DNA of 64,000 nt. It comes from Asterias amurensis (taxonomy: Eukaryota > Echinodermata > Asteroidea > Forcipulatida > Asteriidae). Position numbers and translations under genes: made by a program. Location: assembly GCF_032118995.1 (NCBI RefSeq), contig NC_092669.1:2417501-2481500 (forward strand), read 5' to 3'. The notes under the pieces are model-generated. The model worked only from the letters and a program-made list of their open reading frames with translations, ran no database searches and was not told the origin of the DNA. Positions 1 through 12,900 of the stretch are shown piece after piece; the first letter of the stretch is position 1; the number at the start of each line of letters is the position of its first letter.

Positions 1-160
1 TGCAACAAATGGAAATTTGGTCGGTCATCCTGTTTTTATCAAGGAAGAAATTTCATGCTAAAATAGAAATTTGGTTGGTCATCCTGTTTTTATCAAGGAA
101 GAAATTTCATGCTAAGCAAGTTTTTGTGCTAAGCAGCTCTATGAAAACGAGCCCTGGTTG
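1..160 (+). repeat. Truncated F4 palindromic MITE with internal duplication
   Basis: The right half of an F4 element ends in a tract matching GCAGCTCTATGAAA. Internally a segment of about 55 bp containing TCCTGTTTTTATCAAGGAAG is present twice, near 28-57 and 78-112. The same internal segment appears once in the intact copy at 55287-55529. Confidence 0.7.
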
Positions 161-339
161 TAAAGCAGTTAAACTTACGTACAGGCTAGGGCTAAAATTG
201 CGCTCAGCAGCAATACCTGAGAGATTCACTCGAAGGAAGGAAATTTCAATCACTTGAAGGGATAGTAGTCGGTGAATCACCTCCACCGACGTCGCACTCT
301 CTCAAATTATTGAAATCCTTCTAGATTCTAAAGTGGCTT

Positions 340-840
340 TGGTTTTTCTAGCTGAGACAACTCTTTCTAAACACTCTGGAGACCCGGAGCAGTCAAATAT
401 ATTCTGGACTTGTTTTTCTTTAGACAACTGGAGACTTGGAACAATTCTATTTATTCTGGACTTGCTTTACTTGAAGGACAATTCAGCGAAAAAGTTCACC
501 TTATTTGTTATGCTCTTTTCTGCTCTTGAGTTGTGATCAGCCTTCATGTAGCTTGTTAAAAACTGTCAAGAGTGTTTGGTTTACTTTAAACAACAGGAGA
601 CTTCTGTTCATTCGCGACTTGATTTTCTTAAGTGACATTTTAGTGAATTTGTTACACTCTTTTCTGCTTTTGAGTTGCGGCAAGAGTATAGCTTTTCCAA
701 AACTCTGGAGAGTATTTGACTTGAGACACTTAAAGATTGGCAATATCGACGATGAACATTCTTCTAACAACGGATAAGTTTCTGGAAAACTTCACCTAAG
801 TTGTTACGCTCTGCGTTTGCGTTTGAGTACCCAGCCTAGC
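340..840 (+). repeat. Degenerate tandem repeat upstream of OSBPL8, period about 145 bp
   Basis: Three diverged units are visible by the recurring phrase GTTAYRCTCTTTTCTGCT followed by TTGAGTTG, near 507, 650 and 799. No coding signal is seen. The short ORFs here are not conserved between units. This may be promoter-proximal or intronic sequence of the OSBPL8-like gene. Confidence 0.55.
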
Positions 841-990
841 TCTTAAAAACTGTTTGATTGAAAACAACTTCAAGTTGTAGTGGACCGTATTTACCTACCC
901 CCCAGACAATTTTCCATCTTTGGAAGTTGTGCCCAAGGAAACAGTGTTGTTTTTTTGGTTTTAAATTAAATCTCTGACGTTTTAGAGAAA

Positions 991-3900
991 ATGTCGGGAA
1001 GAAACAGGCCTCACATTACAGTAAGTGAACTCATATACATGTACCCTGGGTTTTCTACACAATTTAACATGTGTAAAATTGTTTTTGTTTTTTTCTATAA
1101 AAAAACCTCAGTTAATAAATATTTATAATAATACCTTCCAGGCATTTTTGTAAATGATTTTGAAAATATGATTTTTGTTGTTGTGATTTTGATGTTTTTC
1201 TACAGGCTCAAAAGAAAAATTATCGAAGAGAGAAGAAACGCGTCACTAAGGAGCTGCTTAGCGCTCTTAAAGATCCTTCCATCATTGTTATGGCTGACCA
1301 CCTTAAGGTATTGTTTCTGCTAAGCAAGTTTTTATATGCTAAGCAAATGTTTGTGCTTAAAATTATTATTTTATTTTTAAACTTGGCCCAGGACTTGGTC
1401 TTTCATAAAAGTTGCTGAGGTGTTAAAACCCATTTTTTAGAACTGCCTCTAGCCACCGGGAAATCTCGGTGGTCTAGTTGGTAAGACATCTGCTCTTGAG
1501 TTGTGAGTACGAGTCTCGCCCGATGTAATAATGTTTTTTGTAATAACAAATCAAAATCCCCCAGATGACTTCAAAGTATTTTCATTTTGATGAGCGCCGT
1601 CAACGGCTTTCAAAGCCTGTGAGTTCGAAACTCACCATATGCAATAATGTTTTTTATATTAAGAAAGCAGAATCTCACAGTTGACTTCGAGTGATTGTCA
1701 TTTTTACAAACGCCTTCAACGGCAGAAGTGTAGCTTGTTTTTTTTTTAAACCTTGAGGTTGGGCCTAAATATCGATAATTGCCAAAGAATAATATCAAAG
1801 TGTATATCAACGTCACAATTGAGTAATAAACTCATTATTAACAAGTTAAAATGGCATTCCTGAAAAACATTTGTTTTGCTCAAGTAGGCCCCCCCAAAAA
1901 AAATTGAAATAAATAGCGTGCAGAATTCTCTGAGAATGCAACCCGTCCGCCATAAATCAGTGTGAGAGAGACGAGCGAACTCTGGAACATCCAACGTCAA
2001 GAATCTTCTGGCTCTGTTTTATTATTTTAGTCTGAGCTAATGGACCCAGCGGATGTTTTGTTATTGTGTGGTGTTTTTGTTAAGGTTTCGTAGCAGTGTT
2101 GTGATGTCGGACCGCTATCTTGTATAGATCATAATTAACCGGCACATTTTTATGGTTAAAGGTTATAAGTGATTGTATCGGGTGTATATAGGGCACTTTT
2201 AAAGATGTACCCAACCAACAAAATTCACCCAAAGTATTCATTCTAACCCTCTACTTTTTGGCATATTAAACTATTTTGAAAACTGTCTTTAAAGGAACAC
2301 GTTGCCTTGGATCGGACGAGTTGGTCTATAAAAAAGCGTTTGCAACCGTTTGTTATGAAATGGATATGGTTGGAAAGATGTTTTAAAAGTAGAATATAAT
2401 GATCCACACAAGTATCACTCAAAATTGCACGGTTTTTATTTTACGTCCCGAATTAACACGGTCGGCCATTTATGGGAGTCAACTTTTTGACTCCCATAAA
2501 TGGCTGACTGTGTTAGTCGACGAGGTAAAACGAAAACCATGAAATTTCGAGGCATATTTGTGTAGATCATTGTATTCTACTTTTACAACATCTTTCTAAC
2601 CATATCAATTTTATAACACGCTTTTCAAAGACCAACTCGACCGATCCAAGGCAACGTGTTCCTTTAAATGAATTAATTGAGTGAATTATCTTGCTTTCAA
2701 GAAACACAAGAAGGGATGGGATACCCAAATCCTTTTAAGAAAGCGGGTGGGGATGCTACATTTTTTTTCTGCCCTTATTTGTGTTAAACGTACATGTATA
2801 CCTTTCCTTTAACCTGACCCAAAACACTTTAATGCTTTGTTTACACTAGGATTTGGCAGAGTACCAATTTCATAATGGCTTTTTATTGATAGGCTTCAAA
2901 CTCTACTTGGAAAGAAAAGAAGAAAAAAAACAAATCAATTATTTTTGGACATTGACACTTGATAGTTACATGTATATTGGCAATTAACACATGTGTATCA
3001 TGTAGGAAATTGGGGCTTCGCATGGTGAAGATGATTAACATTATTATTTATTTTTTAAGAAATATTTTTTATGTTTTGACTATAAAAACAGAAATCGTCC
3101 ATGAAAATACAAGACTCAACTTTGGGAGGAAATTTTTGATTTAAAATAAGAAAAACTACACACTGTTTTTAGTTTAACAAGAACTAAGAAAAAAGAACCC
3201 TTAGAATCAAACACGTTTTTTTTTTAAATTTTGGGGGGTGATAATTATCAACCTTGTTCTTTGCTTTTTTTACAGGTCAGAGGAACGTTGAAAAGTTGGA
3301 CCAAACTCTGGTGCGTCTTGAAACCAGGTCTTCTTATTATCTACAAAAGCCCTAAGGTAAGGCTAGAATAGTGGCGCTTTCGGAATTTATAAAATATGTC
3401 TTACATGTACATGTACGACTTTGGCACACAAAGATTTCAGAGCCTTCTGTCTGAGTCTCATTTTAATTCTGTTCATTGACCTCGTTAATGTCTTTATTTG
3501 TTCACATAAAGAAAATTACAAAAATGTCATCACCAAATTTGCCCCTTCTTGAACTACCATGTCAGCGATCATGAAAACAAAATTTAGAAATGTAACAAAT
3601 ATCACTTTGCTTGAACAGATCAAATAAGTTTTTTAAAAATTAACGGAGCGTTATGACTTTTGTGTTTTGTTACGGTTTAAAATAGTTTGCGTAAATTTTT
3701 GTATTTATTTGTTTTTCCCCACCCTAAATGGGAAAAATTGATATTTTCCACTAAGTAACCAACATGATTGTTATTGTTTTACTCTTTTTTGTTTTATCTT
3801 TTTTTTCTTTATTTATGTACATAAATTTGAATTGAAATGATTGTGTTATTTTGACAGCATGGTCAATGGGTCGGCACAATCCTGCTCAACAACTGTGAGC

Positions 3901-6900
3901 TGATCGAGAGACCCTCAAGAAAAGATGGCTTCTGTTTCAAGATCTACCACCCCCTCGACCAATCCATATGGGCTACTCGGGTAAGCCAATAATAGACTTG
4001 AATCGCACACTTCAACCCTGCTGGCAAACATATTGAAACCAAAAACAAAAGAAGAGAAATCAGACACAACAAAATCAGTCCTTTAGAACCTACAATACGA
4101 TAAGTTTTGAGAAGAGATTTGAATTCTGTGGTACATAGACAAGATCTAACTTGTCTTAGATTAAGTGGTAGAGAGTTCCAGATGCAAGGGGCAGCTGAAA
4201 AAAAGGACCTGTCACCCCTTGAGTGTCAAGACTTGGGTTCATTAAGGAAGCGTGGAACTGAATCAAAGATTCGTTGACCGAATCTAAACTATATCTGCAC
4301 TGCTTGCTCATAGGAGGGCGCTGTTTTAGGTAGGATTTGAAACTTTGCATGGTGGAAATAAGATATAGGAGAGTTTGCGGTAACACCATGTAATAACTAT
4401 CTCTAAATGAGTTGGGGTGGTTCTGAAAAGAACCGTTGGTTTAACTCTCCGTTCCGATCAGTATGCTCTGATCGTCTTCAGAATTGGGCTGCCAAACTAA
4501 TATTTTGTGCGTCTAAACATGATCATGCAACTCCTTTTCTCAAAAAGCTACATTGGCTCCCGGTGAAAGAGCGCATTCAATTCAAAATATTGGTGCATGT
4601 GTATAAATGCTTAATGGACTTGCACCAGCATCTTGCATCTTGTTTTTCTTTTCACATTCAAACTAGGGCTGGGCTTCGCTCAGCATCAGTCAAAACCCGT
4701 CTTGCTGAAAATAAACCGAGCAGCAAATCTCTTCAATCCGCTGCATCTAAATAATTTTCCTTAGCCGCTCCAGGACTGTGGAACCATCTTCCCATCACAA
4801 TACGCACCTCAATTTCACTGCCTATTTTCAAGAAAGCACTTAAAAAACATCTTTTTCCTTAGTGTCTGTTTATTGCTTTATTATTCATTTTTTGTATTAT
4901 CTGCATTGCTATTGTTCGTTTAAAGCGCTGTGGTCTAAATGAAATGGCGCTATATAAAAACCCATTGTATTGTATTGTATTGGAGAATGTTTTAGGGTAA
5001 TAAATTAAATAATAGATGAGTCCATGAAGAAAAGGACAGTTTGCTTCTGCCGCAAAGTCTATCACCTCCCTAGGCCCATCCATATGGGCTACTCGGATAA
5101 GACAAAGCCGAACTTGAAATCTTTCCTGTGAAGATTGCTCTAATCAGTTTTGTCTTCATTTCAACTTCTCAATCAGGGGCCGAAAGGTGAGAACATGGGT
5201 TCGATCACCCAGCCGCTCCCCAGCCAGTACCTCATCTTCAGAGCGCCCTCGGAGGCCGCAGGGAAATGCTGGATGGACGCCCTGGAGCTGGCCCTCCGCT
5301 GCTCCAGCCTACTGATGAGGTCAATGAGGGACGGCACGACCCTTGACCCCACGGTCATCTCGCAGTCTTTCAGCAAGGAGAGAGGGCTGAACGAGAGCGA
5401 GATTGAGAACACTCACTTCAAGCATGAAGGTAAAAGAACCCAAACACTCACTTCAAACACGAAATTGTGATTCTAACTAGACGACAATACTTCTTAAAGT
5501 CATTGTGAAATCAGCGATTAGCTTTGCAGGATTTGAACCCACAACCTTGTGATTGCAAGTCCTGCAGTCTACTTACCACTGTGGACCATTTTAACACACA
5601 TTTTGTTATCTTTTTTTCCCTGACCAGGTCTTGACGATATTTCTGCCGACAATGAAAGCGATAACGACCAAGACAGTAAGAGTGAATCAGACCTTTCGGA
5701 ACTGGAAGAAGTCGGGACGATAGACAGCCCGACTCGCACTCACAACGAGACGACATACCAAGTCAATAAAGCAGAGGAACTAGGACTTGTAAGTGTCAAG
5801 AAGTTTCACTTGTTCTCTTATGTCTTGGGCCTCCTCTTCTGTCTTGGGTGGTCGGGTTGGCGTAGTGGTATCTTTCTTCGCCTAAGACCCCGGTTTTAAT
5901 CAAGTCGGGGCACTATGTGGATTGGGTTTTCAGTCCCTATCTGACTGCGTGGGTTTTCCCTGGAATAATTCTCTGGGATTTTCATCCAACATCGAAAAAA
6001 ACTGAAACTTCCGTCCTTGTCTTCTCTTTTATGAGGGTTTTGGGGGGATTTAGGAGACTTCTCCACTACCGCAGAGTAAATTTTCAGAATTCAGGAGACT
6101 TCTCTGGGTTTTTTTTCCAGAACTGTCCTGCTTATTAACTACTACCTGGGCGGAGGGTAGGAAATCGGACAAGACTACTACATTTACTTAGTGTATCGAG
6201 GGGACTTCTTTTTATTAACTTCACTGCTGCGGATTGAGTTCTTCCCATTTTCTCATGAATTGTTGGCGTAATCTTGTCTTTTTTTTTTTCCTGTTTCAGG
6301 ATTCTTCGCAGACAGAGACCCTTGAGGATGAGAATAAGGGTCTGATCTGGATGCTGGTCAAGCAGGTCCGGCCTGGCATGGACCTCTCTAAAGTGGTGCT
6401 TCCAACATTCATTCTGGAGCCGCGATCATTCCTGGATAAACTCTCTGATTTCTACTATCATGCTGATCTCTTGTCACAGTGAGTAGTAGTAACAGGATGT
6501 TGGGTGGGAGAGGAGTTGGAGGGTGGGGGGGGGGGGGAGGGGCTTGGGTCAGTCAGGTCCGGCCTGGAATGGACCTCTCTAAAGTGGTGCTTCCAACATT
6601 CATTCAGGAGCCACGATCATTCCTGGATAAACTCTCTGATTTCTACTATCATGCTGATCTCTTGTCACAGTGAGTAGTAGTAACAGGATGTTGGGTGGGA
6701 GAGGAGTGGGAGGGTGGGGGGGGGGGAAGGGGCTTGGGTCAGTCAGGTCCGGCCTGGAATGGACCTCTCTAAAGTGGTGCTTCCAACGTTCATCCTGGAG
6801 CCGCAATCATTCCTGGATAAACTCTCTGATTTCTACTATCATGTCGATCTCTTGTCACAGTGAGTGTAGTTTTGGGAATATGGTGGACTGGGAAGGGAAC

Positions 6901-9900
6901 GTAGATGAGGTGACATTGGGTTTTGATTTTTTAGGGTTCTTTGGGGGTGGTTGTTGGGAACTTGTAAAATCCCATAAAAAAACTTAATTAAATACATTTG
7001 TTGTTGCAATCAGTTGAGAAAGCCCAAGGGTTGACGGAAAGCCAAGATTCATAGAAAATCTTTCTGGATCAGAGTGAATCTTTTATTTATTTTTTTATTT
7101 TTATTTTTTCAGATCACTTCTTGAGGATGATCCATTCTCTCGGATGAAGCAAGTCGCTCGTTGGTACCTGTCTGGTTTTTACAAAAAACCAAAGGTTGGT
7201 ATGAACTCATGAAGTTGTAGGTCCTGTGTTTTGTATAATGCACGTAATAGAGCCAAGTGCACTTATCGTTAAAGGGAAGGTACACGTTTGGTAATTACTC
7301 AAAACAAATATTAACTTAAAAACTTACTCTGTTACGAGCATTGGAGAGCTGTGGATGGTATAAAACATTGTGAGAAACGGCTCACTTTGAAGTAACGTAG
7401 TTTTTGAGAAAGGGGTAATTTCTCAATAAAATCATTAATGACTTCTAGCTAGAAGTCTTTTATTCCTATCTGAAAGCACTCAAATTCGTCCAACAAGGGT
7501 GTTTTTCTGTCATCATTTTCTCACAACTCTGATGACCAATTGAGCTCACATTTTCACAGGCTTGTTATTTGATGCTTACGTTGGGATACACCAACTGAGA
7601 AGACTGGTCTTTGACAATTACCAAAGATGTACATGTACCTTCCCCTTTAAGAGAAGGGGTTCGCCCCAGTGTTTCTAACATGGTTTGCCGCAGATTGTGC
7701 CAAAAAAGGTTACTCCAAAAATAAGTCTGGTCTTTCAAAAACTCTGCCCACCTTTCTTAAACATAAGCACTTTTAAACGACCATAATTGCTACATACAAG
7801 TACAGGTAAGCACTGATTACTTAGAATAATTTTTTTTAAATCAATACAGCTATTTTGTTGGAATTAATTTGTTGTACATTCTTTGATTTCTTTATTCCTC
7901 TCTGCAGGGTCTGAAGAAACCCTACAATCCCATCATAGGGGAGGTCTTCAGGTGTCTGTGGACCCACCCTAAGACCAAGAGCCAAACATTCTACATCGCT
8001 GAACAGGTAAGATTAAAGCCATTAGAGACTTTCGGTAAACAGTATTGTCCAAGTCCCACACTTCGTGTATCACAACTTATATATAAAACGACAAACCTGT
8101 GAAAATTTAGGCTTAATCGGTCATCGGAGTCGGGAGAAAAGAACGGGAAAAACCCACTCTTGATTCCGCGCGTTTCGCCGTGTCATGACATGTGTTTAAA
8201 ATAAATCCGTAAATCTCGCTAACGAGAATTTATATTGTTATACTGTTTTCTCAAAAAGTAAAGCATTTCATGGACTAATATTTTAAGAGAAGTCTTTCAC
8301 CATTACTTTCTGTAAACCGTGTAAATTATTTGTAAATCTGTGAACTTTTTGTTTTTTTCTGTACCGAAAGGGTCCAATGGCTTTAAACAAAAACAAGGCA
8401 GAGACTTTCAATCCTGAGATTTTTCAGGATATTCCGAGTTACCTTCTTTTTGGGGGGCAAGATCACGCTTTTGCGTTTGAGCTTTTGTGAAGATGTGTAC
8501 TGGGCCCAATTTTATAAAGCTGTTTAGCAGAAAACACTGCTTAACAAATTTCTTTGCTAAGCAAAAATTGAGTGGGGCACCAGTCACAACGATGTCAACT
8601 TAAGATAATTTTGGCTGGTAACCTGTTCCTGTTAAGCAATACTTTTCTGTGCTTAGCAAGTTATGCTTGCAAGCTTTATGAAATTGGGTTCTGACCAACA
8701 AGGGTATAAGAAAATTGCTTAGATAGCTTCGATAAGCAGATAATAATCTTAGCTTTCCTAACTGGGTTACCAGCTCAACTCCCCAACATGCATATTGGTT
8801 GTGACTGGTTCCCTGCTTATATTTGCCTGAAGCCTTTTAATATTTAATTTAATAGAAATTACCTCTTCTCAAAAACTACAATACTTCAAAGGGAGCCATT
8901 TCTCACCATGTTTTATACTATCAACAGCTCTCCATTGCTCGTTATCAAGTAAGTTTTTATGCTTACAATTATTTTGAGTAATGTCCAGACGTCTTTTGTC
9001 GTTGCTTTGTACTCCAGGTATCCCATCATCCTCCAGTGACAGCCTTCTACATCACGAATCGTAAAGACGGCTTCTGCATCAGCGGCAGTATTCTTGCCAA
9101 GTCTAAATTTTACGGCAACTCAGTGACGGCAGGGATGGACGGGCTGGCCACGCTTTCGTTCCTGACCCGGGGGGAAGACTACCACATCACCATGCCTTAC
9201 GCCAACTGCAAGGGTAGGTTTTTCACCGACGCATGTGACATGTACTTAGGGGGAGGGGGGAGATAGAACTGTTTGGGTGAGGGGTTTATAAGTTATTGCT
9301 GGTTCTGAAATACGTAGAATATTTGAGCAATACTGTTTGAATTTGTTCATTGTTTGAATTTAGCCATGTGCAAGTAAGGTTCATATGATGTCTGGTACAC
9401 TGCCTCGTTTGTTCTCAAGTGAATGTTCATCTGGAATTCCTCAGACTACATCATGTGTTGCAATGTCTCATGGTTAGGGGCAAGCTTTTTCTTTAGTTAC
9501 ATCGGTGACGACAAACAACTAGACACAATTCTTAATGAAACGCAATGGATGCGGCACAAGGATACTACAAAGTGACAAGTAGACCCATCTGCTCTCAGGC
9601 AATAGATGCATTGATTATATTGGTAGTTGATTAACCACATCTGGCTTGACGTGAACGCTCACAGACGATGAACATCTTCCTTTCTGCCTTTGCATCACCC
9701 CAATAGCCAAGTATGTCTGGATTCTTATTTCTGTAAACACGGGTTATCATGAAGCCATAATCCTGATCGCCTTTCCACTTCTCATCATCTGGTTGGTCTG
9801 GCTCCCACTTTCGATATTCAGTCGGATTGTTACCGTCCTCGGTGCAGTTCCATTCACCTTCAACTTCAGCATCATTACAATTGATCCAAACACCTACATG

Positions 9901-12900
9901 TAGTGGAACTCCGTGGGGCTGAAACGAAGTAAATACAAAATTATTCTCCCAATCTGAGCTTGGAACCATTATAGATGCGCTGTAGCGATCACACTGCATC
10001 ACGGCAGTAGACCAGTCGCCCTCCATGGATCTATCCAGACCCAAGTAGCAAGACTCAGCAAAAGGCACCCATCCATAAGGGCACCCTCTCGCTGCAAAGA
10101 CACCCTTGGTTACCATGATGATAATGGATAGAGCAACAACTGTCGTCGAAAACATCATCAGATATGAAATGAGCACTTTTTAACAATTTAAAACTGTCAG
10201 ATTTCTTGAAGGTATTTTGTGAAATTGAAGGATCTTATGTTCAGTACGATGCGGTGCAAACAAATCTGACCAGTGAGTAGGCCTGCTGCAAATTTTGTGG
10301 CGCAATATCGACTTGTTTTATTCTGCGTCACTGTATATTATGGTCAACAAGAAGTGATTGCATTTGATGCAAGTAAGACGATGTTTTGTTACGGAAAGAG
10401 AAATTTGTGGTTCAATTGGTCGTCGCTGGGATACGTTCAAAATATTGTAATCATATCATCAAGCCATGATGATAACCGACATTGCCCGAATAAACAAATT
10501 TGCTGCATTAATTCGACAGGCGACCTTGTATTGCGAATTTTGTGACTTTGCAATATGAACCAGTCTTTTTCTGAAGCGCTGCATATTATGGACAATTAAT
10601 TAAACTTGCGGAAGGAGGAATATTTGGTTGTTGCTTGGATAAGTTCAAAAGTTGTTGCTGTTATCATTTCCAGCCATAATGATAACAGACAGTGAGACCA
10701 AATGAAAAATTATTACTAAATTGCTGCAATAACTCGTCAGGAAATCTTGTATTGCCTGTGTGGTCTCGACTGTACTACCTAAAACATAGGATTCGAACTG
10801 CCTCTAGCTACCGGGCAACCTCGGTAATCTAGTTGGTAAGACACTGCTCTAGAATTGCAAGGGTCGTGGGTTCGAACCACCCGAGTAACATGCCTGTGAT
10901 ATTTGTTCACAGGACTCGGGAAAGTACTGAGTATACAGTGCTAACACACATCAGTGTATGGGTAAAAACCAAAATTAATGTTCTTTATCCCCGATGCAAA
11001 TTTAACATCTATTGTACTATCTTTGTTTTTTTACGTTATTTCTTTTGATACAACAATGCAGAAGTACAACAGTATATATAAATTCAAGTCTCTTCTCAAA
11101 ACTTATCTTATGTCACAGGTTTTCAATGACTTATTTTGTTGTGTCTGTTTTTCTTATTGTTGTGTTTTGTTTTTGATTTGTTTTTGGTTTTACTGCGCCT
11201 TGAACACCCAGCAGGGTGGATATGTGCGCATTACAAGTCTTATTATTATTATAGGGTGGATATGTGCGCATTACAAGTCTTATTATTATTATTTATTATT
11301 ATTATAAACCCATTGCCGTCACACTCTCCAAAAAGAGGTAGATAATTGGACAATAGTTGTTCTCTGTGCGTAAAAACGTGCGCGTGACCTCAGCGTACCT
11401 GTAGCGTTTTCGTGCTATGCTAGGGGGAGCTATTGATTTCTTGAACGCGCCTCTGAACAATGCGCGCTATTTTGGGTGTCAACTCTCTTTTGTGCATGAT
11501 TGTATATGATTTTGACACCCAAAATGACACCCAGGATAGGCACATGTGAGTACGATGCGCGTATTGCAAGGGGTCTATAATACAAATTTTACACTAAGAT
11601 TAAAAATTTGCAAAATGATATCAAAGTGTTGTTTTATCATTAATGGCAGTGGACACTATTGGTAATTACTCAAAATAATTATCAGCATAAAACCTCACTT
11701 GGTAACGAGTAATGGGGAGAGGTTGACAGTTTAAAACATTGTGAGAAACGGCTCCCTCTGAAGTGACGTAGTTTTCGAGAAAGAAGTAATTTTCAACGAA
11801 TTTGATTTCGAGACCTCAAGTTTAGAAATTGAGGTCTCGAAATCAAGCATCTGAAAGCACAACTTCGTGTGATAAGGGTGTTTTTTTCTTTCATAGTTAT
11901 CTCGCAACTCCGACAGCCAATCGAGCTCAAATTTTTACAGGTTTGTTATTTTATGCATATGTTGAGATACACCAAATGAGAAGACTGGTCTTTGACAATT
12001 ACCAATAGTGTCCAGTGTCTGTAACTACAAATATCTACATCTCTTTCAGGAATTTTGTATGGTACCCTGACAATGGAGTATGGAGGACGGATTAGTATTG
12101 AATGCGACAAGACTGGGTACAAGACCGAGCTGGAGTTTAAACTGAAGGTACTTCTAACAAACTTCATCTTCAAGTTTTTTTGTTCTGAATTTGTTTTATT
12201 AAAATAGCCTGCTAAATGTAACTTGATGTACACTATTCATTACTTCTCCGAGTGTTTTTTCTGAAACAAGATTTGTTTTGTTCATTGCTTCTTACACCTG
12301 TTGTGATTGGTCCATTTCCACACAGCCATTCCTTGGTGGCAGCGATTCATCCAATCAGATTGTGGGTAAGATCAAGTTTGGCAAGGAAACACTCGCAACT
12401 CTGGAAGGCCATTGGGTGAGTTTGTAAATTTGTTTCTTTCTCTTATTGGGGTAAGCTAACTGGCAGTGTCTTTAAAAGCTCTAAATTGTTGCACTTTTTT
12501 GTTATTTCCTGAGTCTGGGATTTTTCATACATGTACCTACATGATGTAGATTTGTAAAAAAAAAAAAAAAAAAAAAGTTAAGCGAATTCTAAAAGATAAT
12601 GCAATGATGATCTGTTAAATTTATCCGCATTCTATCAATTAATTTTAACAAATATTTGTTTCTTTCTTAAATAGGATGACAAAGTCTATATCAGAGACAA
12701 AAGGACTGGGGTAAGTCTTTTTTGCATGGCTCTTAGGCCTACTACTTTGTTATGTGATAACTGTTCCTTTGTTCATAAAAAAAATGCCTTGTGATAATTT
12801 TGAGTTTTGTTTATGTGACAGAATGCGGAGTTGTTCTGGGTGGTGTCACAGGATGTTAAAGCATCTAGACTGCTGCGTTCCACTGTCGCCGTCGAGGAGC

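Noticed and set aside
4859..5083. Minus-strand ORF over the LINE tail
   Set aside because: It is antisense to a LINE 3' end and the exon ghost, with no recognisable product.
6670..6987. Separate 105-codon ORF after the exon triplication
   Set aside because: It reads the third exon copy in a wrong frame. The ORP frame of that copy is the meaningful one.
10830..10890. Functional tRNA gene
   Set aside because: A- and B-box sequences are present, but the acceptor stem does not pair and the same unit is dispersed with a shared non-tRNA body, so it is a SINE. The same applies to 1465, 14180, 16050, 20700, 50990 and 56430.
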